Virus record (IMG/VR): IMGVR_UViG_3300008448_000475
Coordinates: 1-28,051 of that record
Reading direction: 5' to 3' (one strand)
DNA length: 28,051 bases
Origin: a virus
Numbering within the stretch: the first letter of the stretch is position 1; each line of letters starts with the position of its first letter. The notes beneath the pieces were generated by a model that did no database searches, was not told the origin of the DNA, and was given only the letters and a program-made list of their open reading frames with translations. The position numbers were made by a program, and so were the translations under genes. Positions 18,103 through 26,118 of this stretch are shown piece after piece.

Positions 18103-19315
18103 TACAGAATCTAAACTAATCTCTGCAGTATTGGCAGACAGGCAGGTTCACGTCCTGCTACAAGCAAACGTGGAGAATATTCTTCGTACCCATGGAGATA
18201 TCTGGACCTTCATTCGCAACTACTCTGAATCTAATGGCACTGTTCCACCTACCAATCTTGTTGTAGAGAAGTTCCGAGACTTTGCCCCAGTTGAGAATAT
18301 TGGTGCTACCAAGTATCACCTAGAAGAACTACAGGCAGAGTTTCTAAACGATAGCCTTAAAGATGTTCTTCGTTCTACTGCTGCAGAGGTTCAGGCTGGT
18401 CAGGGTACAAAGGCACTAGAAGATCTAATCACAAAGACATCTGAACTAAAGAAGAATACGGCAGTTATCCGTGACATCGATGCTACAGATATTGACTCTG
18501 CTGTCGCCTACTTTGAGAACCTAAAGATTCAGAGCGAACTAGGCTCTGTTGGTATCAAGGTTGGTCTTCCAGGATTTGACAACTACCTACCTGCTGGTAT
18601 TACTCCAGGTCAGCTAGGCGTATTTCTAGCCTACCCAGGTATCGGTAAGTCTTGGTTCGCCCTTTACATGGCGGTACAGGCATGGAAACAGGGCAAGTCT
18701 CCGCTAATCATCTCACTTGAAATGTCAGAGACAGAGGTTCGTAACCGTGTATTTGCTATCATGGGCGAAGGTCTATGGTCACACCGCAAGTTGAGCAATG
18801 GTCAGGTGGAGATTGAGGACCTAAAGCGTTGGCATGCTAAGGAACTTGCAGGTAAGCCAGAGTTCCACATCATCTCCAATGATAATGGTGGGGAAGTTAC
18901 ACCATCCGTTATTCGTGGCAAGATTGATCAGTATAAGCCAGACCTAGTTATTGTTGACTACTTGCAACTTATGTCGCCTAACCAAAAGTCTGACAATGAA
19001 ACCGTTAAGATGAAGAACCTTTCTCGTGAACTAAAGCTTATGGCTATTAGCGAAGAGATGCCAATCATTGCTATCTCATCAGCAACGCCAGACGATGTAA
19101 CTAAGTTGGACACCGTTCCTACTCTTGGTCAGACCGCTTGGTCACGTCAGATTGCGTACGATGCTGACTGGGTGCTAGCACTTGGTCGTGCAACCAACTC
19201 CGATATCCTAGAGTGCGTGTTCCGTAAGAACCGTAACGGCTTCATGGGTGAGTTTTTGGTGCAGGTAGACTTCGACAAGGGCTGGTACAAGTACAAGGAT
19301 TATGAAGATAAATAG
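18095..19315 (+). CDS. dnaB: Replicative DNA helicase, DnaB type
   Basis: The 406-residue product has a short N-terminal helical domain (about 1-140) and a RecA-fold C-terminal domain. Walker A is YPGIGKSW (K185, S186); Walker B is DLVIVDYLQLM (D288 within 283-293). LIISLEMSETEVRNR is the usual DnaB motif H2-like helix after Walker A. The enzyme is a hexameric ATP-driven helicase that opens the fork 5' to 3' and recruits primase. The length is slightly below the usual 450. The start is set by AAGGAG 7 bases upstream and an 8-base overlap with the preceding gene. Its codons are CGT-rich for Arg, unlike the tail genes. I see no intein. Confidence 0.92.
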   Translation: MNNTESKLISAVLADRQVHVLLQANVENILRTHGDIWTFIRNYSESNGTVPPTNLVVEKFRDFAPVENIGATKYHLEELQAEFLNDSLKDVLRSTAAEVQAGQGTKALEDLITKTSELKKNTAVIRDIDATDIDSAVAYFENLKIQSELGSVGIKVGLPGFDNYLPAGITPGQLGVFLAYPGIGKSWFALYMAVQAWKQGKSPLIISLEMSETEVRNRVFAIMGEGLWSHRKLSNGQVEIEDLKRWHAKELAGKPEFHIISNDNGGEVTPSVIRGKIDQYKPDLVIVDYLQLMSPNQKSDNETVKMKNLSRELKLMAISEEMPIIAISSATPDDVTKLDTVPTLGQTAWSRQIAYDADWVLALGRATNSDILECVFRKNRNGFMGEFLVQVDFDKGWYKYKDYEDK

Positions 19316-19319
19316 CAGT

Positions 19320-19325
19320 TATAAT
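19320..19325 (+). promoter_or_regulatory. -10 box for a probable leaderless transcript
   Basis: TATAAT ends 5 bases before the ATG at 19331, and no Shine-Dalgarno is present. A transcript started about 6 bases after the box would begin at the start codon. No clear -35 is seen. Confidence 0.4.
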
Positions 19326-19330
19326 GGTGT

Positions 19331-19654
19331 ATGGTCAATTTACACCACAAGTCAATTAAAATATTTAAGCTTGAAGGCATCATAAAGGATGATTCGGCTA
19401 TCGGTAGGTTACGCCTTGAGTATCTCAGGATGCTAACCGCCGAAATGCGTGAAACTGGGTATGCTTTAAGACTTGACATTGACCCAGACTTTACGATACA
19501 ATATAATAGTAGCAAAGAATATTTTGAGTTTAAATTATCAGTTTATGGAACATACATAGGGAGAAAAAAGAGTAAATGGGCAGTAGGAATAGACGGAACA
19601 GTAGTGTTTATACAGCAGAGCAGATCAAGCGAATCCTCACGGGTTCGGGTATAA
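19331..19654 (+). CDS. Hypothetical protein between helicase and primase
   Basis: The 107-residue product has a helical first half (AIGRLRLEYLRMLTAEMRETGY) and a strand-rich second half (LRLDIDPDFTIQY, FEFKLSVYGTYIGRKKSKWAVGIDG). I do not recognise the family. The codon pattern and composition look coding, and the product reads as a compact alpha/beta domain with a short Ser/Arg tail. The last 79 bases overlap the primase gene in another frame, an unusually long overlap here. The start is the first ATG after the TATAAT box. Confidence 0.55.
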   Translation: MVNLHHKSIKIFKLEGIIKDDSAIGRLRLEYLRMLTAEMRETGYALRLDIDPDFTIQYNSSKEYFEFKLSVYGTYIGRKKSKWAVGIDGTVVFIQQSRSSESSRVRV

Positions 19655-20517
19655 ACATTGAGTCCGAGGTTGACTCTGACTACATCATCTTCTGCCCTTT
19701 TCACAACAACTCACGCTCACCTGCTGGAGAAATTGACAAAGCAAACGGCACCTTCTTTTGTTTCTCTTGCCACCACATCGCAGACCTAGCAGAGTTTGTC
19801 ATGCACACATCTGGTCGCACTTATTTTGAGGCAGCCAGATTTATCAAGTCTAAGGAAACTGAGAGTGATCTATCTGCACAGATCAACCAGCAGCTAGTGG
19901 TTAAGCAGATGTATACGCAATACGATGAGTTGCAGATTAAACGACTATCGCTACAGGCTCTAGATTCACCTCGTGCAATGCGTTACTACAACGGAAGACT
20001 AATCACAGAACAATCGGTACAGAAGTTTGACCTAGGATATTCGGAGAAGCAGGACATGGTTACTATTCCTGTTCACTCTCCAGACGGAATACCTGTGGGC
20101 TTTGTAGGTCGTTCAGTTGAGGGCAAGGACTTTAAGAACACACCAGGACTGCCAAAGAGCAAGATCCTTTTTAATCTACACAGAGTTAAAACATCAAGCA
20201 AGGTGTATGTGGTCGAATCATCATTCGATGCAATCCGCCTTGACCAAGTTGGGATGCCAGCAATAGCTACGCTAGGTGCTAACGTCTCCAGCTTTCAAAC
20301 AGACCTACTTCAGAAGTACTTCAATAACATTTACGTTATTGCTGATAACGATGAGGCTGGCGGTAACATGAAGAGCAAGCTAATCGAAAGACTAGGCTCC
20401 CGTGTTAGCGTAATCACACTAGATAAACAATACAAGGATATTGGCGATATGTCAGATGAAGATATAAAAAATCTTGATGAAACATTTGACAAGACCATCG
20501 CTAGTATGCTAAACTAG
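19576..20517 (+). CDS. dnaG: DNA primase, DnaG type
   Basis: The 313-residue product has a CHC2-like zinc finger with C40, H43, C62 and C65 (FCPFH and FCFSC), then a TOPRIM domain: VVESSFDAIRL with E214 and D218, and VIADNDEAGG with D257 and D259. These are the residues that bind template and catalytic metal. The length is about half that of bacterial DnaG, lacking the C-terminal helicase-binding domain, as is usual in phages. It makes RNA primers at the fork with the adjacent DnaB-type helicase. The start is an ATG inside the preceding gene. AGGGAG lies 12 bases upstream, which is far, and AAGAG is close, so the start is only moderately certain. Confidence 0.9.
   Translation: MGSRNRRNSSVYTAEQIKRILTGSGINIESEVDSDYIIFCPFHNNSRSPAGEIDKANGTFFCFSCHHIADLAEFVMHTSGRTYFEAARFIKSKETESDLSAQINQQLVVKQMYTQYDELQIKRLSLQALDSPRAMRYYNGRLITEQSVQKFDLGYSEKQDMVTIPVHSPDGIPVGFVGRSVEGKDFKNTPGLPKSKILFNLHRVKTSSKVYVVESSFDAIRLDQVGMPAIATLGANVSSFQTDLLQKYFNNIYVIADNDEAGGNMKSKLIERLGSRVSVITLDKQYKDIGDMSDEDIKNLDETFDKTIASMLN
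20486..20515 (+). promoter_or_regulatory. Candidate promoter before the gp32-like gene
   Basis: TTGACA (20486-20491), an 18-base spacer, then TAAACT (20510-20515). The -35 is perfect and the -10 is weak. It lies in the end of the primase gene, 35 bases before the gp32-like ATG, which has AGGAGA 9 bases upstream. Confidence 0.3.
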
Positions 20518-20550
20518 TATACCGATCAAAAACATAGGAGAAGATCAAAC

Positions 20551-21204
20551 ATGAGTATTATCAGAGGGCTAAAAGATATCAATGCAATTATGGATAAGCC
20601 AAAATATGAAAGCAATGGACCAAAGGTTCGTTGGGTAAAACTAGCAGATGGACAATCTGCAAAGATTCGATTTATCGAAGAACTGGATGCAGATTCAGCA
20701 AACTACAATGAGGCTCGTGGTCTCTCTGTAGTAATTGCAGAACACACCAATCCAAAAGACTACAAGCGTAAGGCTGCTTGCACGGTCGATTCAGAAGGTC
20801 GTTGCTACGGCTGTGAGATGGCTCGCAAGGAACCAAAGTCAGGCTGGCGTTCACGCCTACGCTTCTACTGCAATGTGCTAGTAGACGATGGTCTAGAAGC
20901 ACCATACGTTGCAGTATGGTCGCAGGGAATCAGCAAGCAGTCAGCGTTCAACACAATTCGTGAGTACGCACTAGAGACTGGTTCAATCTCAAACCTTGAA
21001 TGGAAGATCAAGCGTAATGGTCAGGGAACTGAAACCAACTACACCTTGCTTCCAACCAAGCCAGACACAGAGCCATACGCATGGACTCAGATTGAGGCAT
21101 TTGACCTTGAGAAGGTTGTTCGTGAAGTTGCTTACGATGAGCAGGAGAATTTCTACTTCGGCTTTGAGAGTGCTTCAGCAACATCAACCAACATTGACTG
21201 GTAA
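20551..21204 (+). CDS. Single-stranded DNA-binding protein, T4 gp32-like
   Basis: The 217-residue product has VRWVKLADGQSAKIRFIEE near residue 26, like the strand opening the gp32 OB fold. H65, C77, C85 and C88 then follow, nearly the spacing of the gp32 zinc ligands (H64, C77, C87, C90). GWRSRLRFYCNVLVDDG follows, as in gp32-like proteins. The tail is Ser/Thr-rich and ends TNIDW. Proteins of this family coat single-stranded DNA and coordinate polymerase, helicase and recombinase. It sits between primase and polymerase, with its own possible promoter and a strong terminator. The gp32 match is by motif and position, not by search. Confidence 0.72.
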   Translation: MSIIRGLKDINAIMDKPKYESNGPKVRWVKLADGQSAKIRFIEELDADSANYNEARGLSVVIAEHTNPKDYKRKAACTVDSEGRCYGCEMARKEPKSGWRSRLRFYCNVLVDDGLEAPYVAVWSQGISKQSAFNTIREYALETGSISNLEWKIKRNGQGTETNYTLLPTKPDTEPYAWTQIEAFDLEKVVREVAYDEQENFYFGFESASATSTNIDW

Positions 21205-21214
21205 CCAATAAGCT

Positions 21215-21250
21215 GTGGGGGTGGGTGATTCGTTCCCCACCCTCACTTTT
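21215..21250 (+). terminator. Intrinsic terminator after the gp32-like gene
   Basis: GTGGGGGTGGG (21215-21225) pairs with CCCACCCTCAC (21236-21246) in an 11-base stem with one G-T pair, around a 10-base loop, and TTTTATTA follows. It is the strongest hairpin I found here. It begins about 10 bases after the gp32-like stop and would end that transcript. Confidence 0.85.
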
Positions 21251-21263
21251 ATTACCAAAGCAC

Positions 21264-21298
21264 TTGACAAGTATAGTCCAATCCAGTATACTTATACT
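21264..21298 (+). promoter_or_regulatory. Consensus promoter for dnaE
   Basis: TTGACA (21264-21269), a 17-base spacer, TATACT (21287-21292), with a second TATACT immediately after (21293-21298). AGTATA at 21270-21275 is an inverted match to the first TATACT and could be an operator arm. GAAGGA precedes the ATG at 21321. It looks like a housekeeping-type sigma promoter that restarts transcription just after the terminator. Confidence 0.8.
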
Positions 21299-21320
21299 CT
21301 AACTACTAACGAAGGAAAAC

Positions 21321-24300
21321 ATGAGCTACGCTCCACTTCACGTTCACACACACTACAGCCTATTTGATGGCATTGCCACACCACAAGAATACGTAGATCG
21401 TGCCGTTTCTGTTGGCATGACCGCTATCGCAATCACAGACCACGGTTCACTATCTGGACACCGAGAGATGTATCGTGCCGCAAAGGCGGCAGGTATCAAG
21501 CCAATCCTGGGTGTTGAGGGATACATCTGCAAGGATCGCTTTGACCACGAAGACAAGGACAAGACTGACCTACTGAACCTAAACTACAATCACCTTATCA
21601 TCCTAGCCAAGAATGCACAGGGTCTAGAGAATCTTAACAAGCTTAATGAGATTGGCTGGACTGAAGGTTTCTACAAGAAGCCTCGCATGGACTGGGAAGT
21701 TCTAGAGAAGTATAAAGAGGGTCTAGTCATTACTTCAGGCTGTCTATCAGGATTTCTATGCAAGGCTATCGAAGCAGACAATCTAGCAGTAGCCAAGGAG
21801 CACATACTATGGGCGAAGAAAACCTTTGGTGACGATTACTACATTGAGGTTATGCCACACAACCCACCAGAAGTCAACAAGATGCTACTTGACCTTGCTG
21901 ATGAGTTCGGTGTCAAGCCTGTTATCACTCCAGACTGCCACCACGCAGACACTAGCCAGAAAGAGATTCAGGAACTTAAACTAATCCTAAACTCTTATTC
22001 CAACAAGACTGTTGCAGACACCACGTTTGCTGGCACACAAGACTTTGACAATCTAAATGATAAGCTGGACTATCTATATGGTGCAGATCGTCAGATGTCA
22101 TTCAAGGACTTTGAAATCCACCTGCTATCTGATGAAGAGATGCGTAACGCTATGCTCAAGCAGGGTATTGACCGTGAAGACATGTACCAGAACAGCAAGG
22201 ATATTGCAGACCAGATTGAAGACTATGATATCCAAGACCACGCTGACCTGCTACCAGTTCAGTACCAGAACCCAGACAAGGAACTTCGTGACCTTGCCCT
22301 AGAGGGTCTTCGTGCAAAGGGATTGGCAGACAAGCAGGAATATATAGACAGACTTGAAGAAGAACTAAAGATTATTGAGGACAAGAACTTTGGTCCATAC
22401 TTCCTAGTCGTGCGTTCTATGATTGCATGGGCTAAGAAAGAAGACATCATGGTCGGTCCTGGTCGTGGTTCATCTGCAGGTTCCCTGCTCTGCTACGCCC
22501 TAGAGATTACAGACATTGACCCAATCGTTCATGGTCTGCTGTTCTTCCGATTTATCAACCCAGAGCGTAATGACTTCCCAGATATCGATACAGATATCCA
22601 GGACTCACGCCGAGAAGAAGTAAAGGACTATTTGGTTCGCCAGTATCGTCACGTTGCTTCGATTGCTACGTTCCTAGAGTTCAAGGGCAAGGGTATCGTT
22701 CGTGACATTGCTCGTGTTCTAAACATCCCACTACCTGACGTTAACAAGGTACTTAAGCTTGTAGACGACTGGGACGACTACCTAAACTCAAAGCAGACAG
22801 CAGAGTTCCGTCAGAAGTATCCAGAGATTGAATACTATGGTGAGCAACTTCGTGGTCGCATTCGCGGTACTGGTATCCACGCTGCTGGTGTTGTAACATC
22901 TAAGGAGCCTATCTTTAAGTATGCTCCACTAGAGACACGCACAACTCCAGGTAGCAAGGAGCGTATCCCAGTAGTGGCAGTAGACATGGAAGAGGCAGAG
23001 CGTATTGGTCTGATTAAGATCGATGCTCTGGGTCTAAAGACCCTATCTGTTATTCAGGACACTACCAAGATTATTGAAGAGCGTACAGGTGAGAAGATTG
23101 ACCTACACGCTATCAACATGGAAGATGCTAACGTATATCGTATGCTGTCCGATGGCTACACTAAGGGTGTGTTCCAGTGTGAAGCCACGCCATACACCAA
23201 CCTGCTAGTCAAGATGGGTGTTAAGAACTTTAACGAGTTGGCTGCTTCTAACGCTCTGGTTCGCCCAGGTGCTATGAACACCATTGGCAAGGACTACATC
23301 GCCCGTAAGCACGGTAAGCAGAACATCTCCTACCACCACCAGTTGATGAAGCCATTTACAATTGACACCTATGGATGTATCTTGTATCAGGAACAGGTTA
23401 TGCAAGCCTGTACAGAACTAGGTGGAATGTCTATGGCAGAGGCTGACAAGGTTCGTAAGATCATTGGTAAGAAGAAGGATGCTCGCGAGTTTGACGTGTT
23501 CAAGGAACGCTTCGTCAAGGGTGCTTCAAAGCACATTCGACCAGAAGAAGCCGAAGAACTCTGGCACGACTTTGAGGCTCACGCTGGCTACTCATTCAAC
23601 AAGAGCCACGCTGTAGCCTACTCAACGCTATCATACTGGACAGCATGGCTGAAGTATCACTTCCCACTAGAGTTCATGTTCGCTCTATTGAAGAACGAGA
23701 GCGACAAGGATGCTCGTACAGAGTATCTGATTGAGGCAAAGCGTATGGGCATTCCTGTTCGCCTACCACACATCAATGAATCAGACATGGACTTTAAAAT
23801 CGAAGGTAAGGGAATCCGCTTTGGACTATCAGCAATTAAATTTATTTCAGATAACATTGCTACTAAGTATATTGATGCTCGTCCCTTTAAGTCGTTTGCC
23901 GATTTGGAAGCTTTTACTTTTGGTAAAGGCAATGGGGTCAACAGTCGTGCTCTTCAAGCTCTTCGCCTAGTAGGTGCTGCAACGTTTGAGGATAACCCAC
24001 GTAACGATGAAGAGATTAAGGAGAACCTGTATGAGTACCTAAACTTGCCAGAGTTCAACATCTCTGTGCCATCTCACTACCACGCATTCATCAATGACAT
24101 TGAGGAGTATGAGGAAAAGGGAGCGTTCGTTGTTATGGGTATGGTCAAAACTATCAAGCGAGGCAAGGGATGGTCACGAGTTGAGATCCTAGACAAGACT
24201 GGTAGCGTTGGCATCTTCGACGAGGAGCAGTCAGCGGTAGAGGCTGGAAAGACCTACATCATTCTAGCAAGCGATAACCGAATTGTTACGGCTATCCCTG

Positions 24301-24596
24301 CAGATGAAATTAAGGGTAACCCTAGCGGTCTGATTAAGATTCTAAACTACCGACAGTTACCCTACAAGAATGACGAACTATTCGTTGTATCATTCAAGTC
24401 AAGGGTTACCAAGGCTGGCAAGAAGATGGCTTCATTGGTCTTGGCAGACGGTAGCAGAGACCTACACAGCGTTACAGTCTTCCCTACGTCATACTCAAAG
24501 GCGTATATGAAGATTGACGAAGGTAAGGTATACAAATTCTCTTTGGGTAAAACTAAAGACGGAACAACAATTATGGAGGATGTATTCGATGTTTAG
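21321..24596 (+). CDS. dnaE: DNA polymerase III alpha subunit
   Basis: The 1,091-residue product is a C-family replicative polymerase of near-usual length. The N-terminal PHP domain keeps all nine expected metal ligands: H7, H9, D16, H41, E66, H91, C141, D205 and H207. It may therefore have its own 3' to 5' proofreading nuclease. The palm includes GPGRGSSAGS and the PDIDTD motif, with D423 and D425, and a third aspartate, D568, in KIDALGLKTL. YQEQVMQ and GYSFNKSHA (fingers and helix-hairpin-helix region) follow. Two OB-like segments end it, near 933-1000 and 1020-1091, where TKAGKKMASLVLADGS is the classic one. I see no clamp-binding motif. The start is fixed by GAAGGA and the promoter. It overlaps the MazG-like gene by 8 bases. 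Confidence 0.96.
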   Translation: MSYAPLHVHTHYSLFDGIATPQEYVDRAVSVGMTAIAITDHGSLSGHREMYRAAKAAGIKPILGVEGYICKDRFDHEDKDKTDLLNLNYNHLIILAKNAQGLENLNKLNEIGWTEGFYKKPRMDWEVLEKYKEGLVITSGCLSGFLCKAIEADNLAVAKEHILWAKKTFGDDYYIEVMPHNPPEVNKMLLDLADEFGVKPVITPDCHHADTSQKEIQELKLILNSYSNKTVADTTFAGTQDFDNLNDKLDYLYGADRQMSFKDFEIHLLSDEEMRNAMLKQGIDREDMYQNSKDIADQIEDYDIQDHADLLPVQYQNPDKELRDLALEGLRAKGLADKQEYIDRLEEELKIIEDKNFGPYFLVVRSMIAWAKKEDIMVGPGRGSSAGSLLCYALEITDIDPIVHGLLFFRFINPERNDFPDIDTDIQDSRREEVKDYLVRQYRHVASIATFLEFKGKGIVRDIARVLNIPLPDVNKVLKLVDDWDDYLNSKQTAEFRQKYPEIEYYGEQLRGRIRGTGIHAAGVVTSKEPIFKYAPLETRTTPGSKERIPVVAVDMEEAERIGLIKIDALGLKTLSVIQDTTKIIEERTGEKIDLHAINMEDANVYRMLSDGYTKGVFQCEATPYTNLLVKMGVKNFNELAASNALVRPGAMNTIGKDYIARKHGKQNISYHHQLMKPFTIDTYGCILYQEQVMQACTELGGMSMAEADKVRKIIGKKKDAREFDVFKERFVKGASKHIRPEEAEELWHDFEAHAGYSFNKSHAVAYSTLSYWTAWLKYHFPLEFMFALLKNESDKDARTEYLIEAKRMGIPVRLPHINESDMDFKIEGKGIRFGLSAIKFISDNIATKYIDARPFKSFADLEAFTFGKGNGVNSRALQALRLVGAATFEDNPRNDEEIKENLYEYLNLPEFNISVPSHYHAFINDIEEYEEKGAFVVMGMVKTIKRGKGWSRVEILDKTGSVGIFDEEQSAVEAGKTYIILASDNRIVTAIPADEIKGNPSGLIKILNYRQLPYKNDELFVVSFKSRVTKAGKKMASLVLADGSRDLHSVTVFPTSYSKAYMKIDEGKVYKFSLGKTKDGTTIMEDVFDV

Positions 24597-24936
24597 TGCA
24601 ACACTAGATGATATGGCAAAACAGCTACACGAGGTAGCAAAAGAGAAAGGTTTCTGGAGGATCGTTGAAGATGCCCCACAGGAGCAGGTGGATATCTTTA
24701 TGACTAAGCAGTTAATGATGATTGTATCAGAGGCTGTAGAAGTTATGGAGGCTATCCGCAAGTCACACGGACCAGAGGCGGTAGCAGACGAGGTGGCAGA
24801 TATTATCATCCGCACACTTGATCTATACGCTGGTCTACGAGAGCACGAGTATGTCAATACAGACCTGCAAGTAGCATTCAATAACAAGACTAGTTTTAAT
24901 AAGTCACGACCAGAGAAGCACGGAGTAAAGTTTTAA
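24589..24936 (+). CDS. MazG-like nucleotide pyrophosphohydrolase
   Basis: The product is 115 residues from the ATG at 24589, which has GGAGGA 8 bases upstream and overlaps the dnaE stop by 8 bases. An earlier in-frame start at 24514 would extend deep into dnaE and is rejected. The all-helical MazG pattern is visible: E48, E51 and E54 (SEAVEVMEAI), then E68 and D71 (DEVADIIIRTLDLY), the E..E and E..D metal sites. Enzymes of this type hydrolyse NTPs or dNTPs to monophosphates and pyrophosphate. In phages they may clean the nucleotide pool or alter ppGpp signalling. Its coupling to polymerase and recombinase genes fits nucleotide sanitation. The substrate is not visible. Confidence 0.82.
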   Translation: MFSATLDDMAKQLHEVAKEKGFWRIVEDAPQEQVDIFMTKQLMMIVSEAVEVMEAIRKSHGPEAVADEVADIIIRTLDLYAGLREHEYVNTDLQVAFNNKTSFNKSRPEKHGVKF

Positions 24937-25952
24937 TGACAACAATGGAAGAAGCCTTAGCGGCATTGGATCCACGCATTCGTAAGCGTCTCACCACTGG
25001 TGTAGGATTTAAAACTGAATATCAGCCCACACCTAGCTACGGTCTAAATCGTGCTTTGCTTGGTGGTCTGCCCATGGGTCGCCAGGTATTGATCTGGGGA
25101 AGCAAGTCGTCTGCAAAGTCGTCTCTGTGCCTACAGATGATTGCTCTGGCACAGGAAGAGGGTAAGCTCTGTGCATGGATTGATGCTGAGATGTCCTACT
25201 CTGAAGACTGGGCTAAGAAACTTGGGGTAGACACAGAGAACCTAATCGTCTCACAGGCTCGTACAATTAATGAGATGGTAGATGTGGGGACTAACCTAAT
25301 GAACGCTGGTGTAGATATGATTGTAGTTGACTCAATTACATCGCTACTACCTGCTATTTATTTTGAGAAGGATTCAGATGAACTCAAGCAATTGGAAAAT
25401 ACTAAACAAATTGGAGCAGAGTCACGCGACTTTAGTAATGCGTGGAAGATGCTCAACTATGCAAATAATAAGGTCAAGCCTACACTTTTTGTCCTTATTA
25501 GTCAGAGCCGCAATAACATCTCTGCAATGTATACAAGTCAACAGCCAACAGGCGGTCAGGCTACTAAGTTCTATTCTTCAACCGTCATTAAACTATTTAG
25601 CTCTGAGTCTGACAATCAGGCTATCAAGGGTAAGATTGCTATTGGAGACAAGCTCATTGAAGAAAAGATTGGTCGCAAGGTTCGTTGGGAGTTACAATTT
25701 AGTAAGACGAGTCCTGCGTTTCAAAGTGGCGAATACGACTTCTATTTCAGAGGTCCTATGGTGGGTATCGATTCTATCGGTGACCTTGTTGATACTGCGG
25801 AAATGATGGGTCTCATCGAACGCACAGGGGCTTGGTACATCATTCCAGGAACCGAAGACAAGTTGCAGGGTAGAGACAAGTTCGTAAACCGTGTTCGTGA
25901 AGATCTAGATCTACAGGACAAGATTAAGGAAATGGTTAATGGGGCGTTATAA
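24936..25952 (+). CDS. RecA/UvsX-like recombinase
   Basis: The 338-residue product starts at an ATG overlapping the previous stop (TAATG). Walker A is GSKSSAKS (55-62), DAEMSYSEDW follows, and Walker B is MIVVDS (D132). A flexible segment, SQQPTGGQATKFYSS, sits where RecA has its DNA-binding loop, flanked by LISQSRNN and TVIKLF. This is the order in RecA and phage UvsX proteins, and LLGGLPMGRQVLIWGS is typical of the start of the RecA core. It catalyses ATP-driven strand exchange and, with the gp32-like protein, could drive recombination-dependent replication. I cannot decide between RecA and UvsX by eye. Confidence 0.9.
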   Translation: MTTMEEALAALDPRIRKRLTTGVGFKTEYQPTPSYGLNRALLGGLPMGRQVLIWGSKSSAKSSLCLQMIALAQEEGKLCAWIDAEMSYSEDWAKKLGVDTENLIVSQARTINEMVDVGTNLMNAGVDMIVVDSITSLLPAIYFEKDSDELKQLENTKQIGAESRDFSNAWKMLNYANNKVKPTLFVLISQSRNNISAMYTSQQPTGGQATKFYSSTVIKLFSSESDNQAIKGKIAIGDKLIEEKIGRKVRWELQFSKTSPAFQSGEYDFYFRGPMVGIDSIGDLVDTAEMMGLIERTGAWYIIPGTEDKLQGRDKFVNRVREDLDLQDKIKEMVNGAL

Positions 25953-26118
25953 CATCTACCATGGCTCGTTTGCTTGCCACACCTGCAAGGTTGAGGTAAA
26001 GACCGTAAGGTCATATCCAGAAGAAAAAGAATTGACTTGGATGTGTCCAGATAAACACGTGAGCAAGGTCAGCCTTAGCACAAAGAAAAAGAAGGAAGAC
26101 TATGAGCGAGAGGGGTGA
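25939..26118 (+). CDS. Small zinc-ribbon protein
   Basis: This 59-residue product is encoded by a short frame that overlaps the recombinase by 14 bases and the next gene by 17, leaving no gap. AAGGA lies 8 bases before the ATG. C13, C16, C36 and H40 (CHTC and CPDKH) form a likely zinc knuckle, and the Lys-rich end (TKKKKEDYEREG) could bind nucleic acid. The order and overlap in a recombination cluster suggest a DNA-processing accessory. No family is recognised. Confidence 0.6.
   Translation: MGRYNIYHGSFACHTCKVEVKTVRSYPEEKELTWMCPDKHVSKVSLSTKKKKEDYEREG

Noticed and set aside
24514-24588. Longer start for the MazG-like gene
   Set aside because: It would lie in dnaE and has no Shine-Dalgarno, while the ATG at 24589 has GGAGGA 8 bases upstream and begins where the MazG-like sequence begins.
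25327-25806. Plus-strand frame of 159 codons inside the recombinase gene
   Set aside because: The recombinase motifs are clear in the other frame, and this one is Leu/Ser-rich with no recognisable motif.
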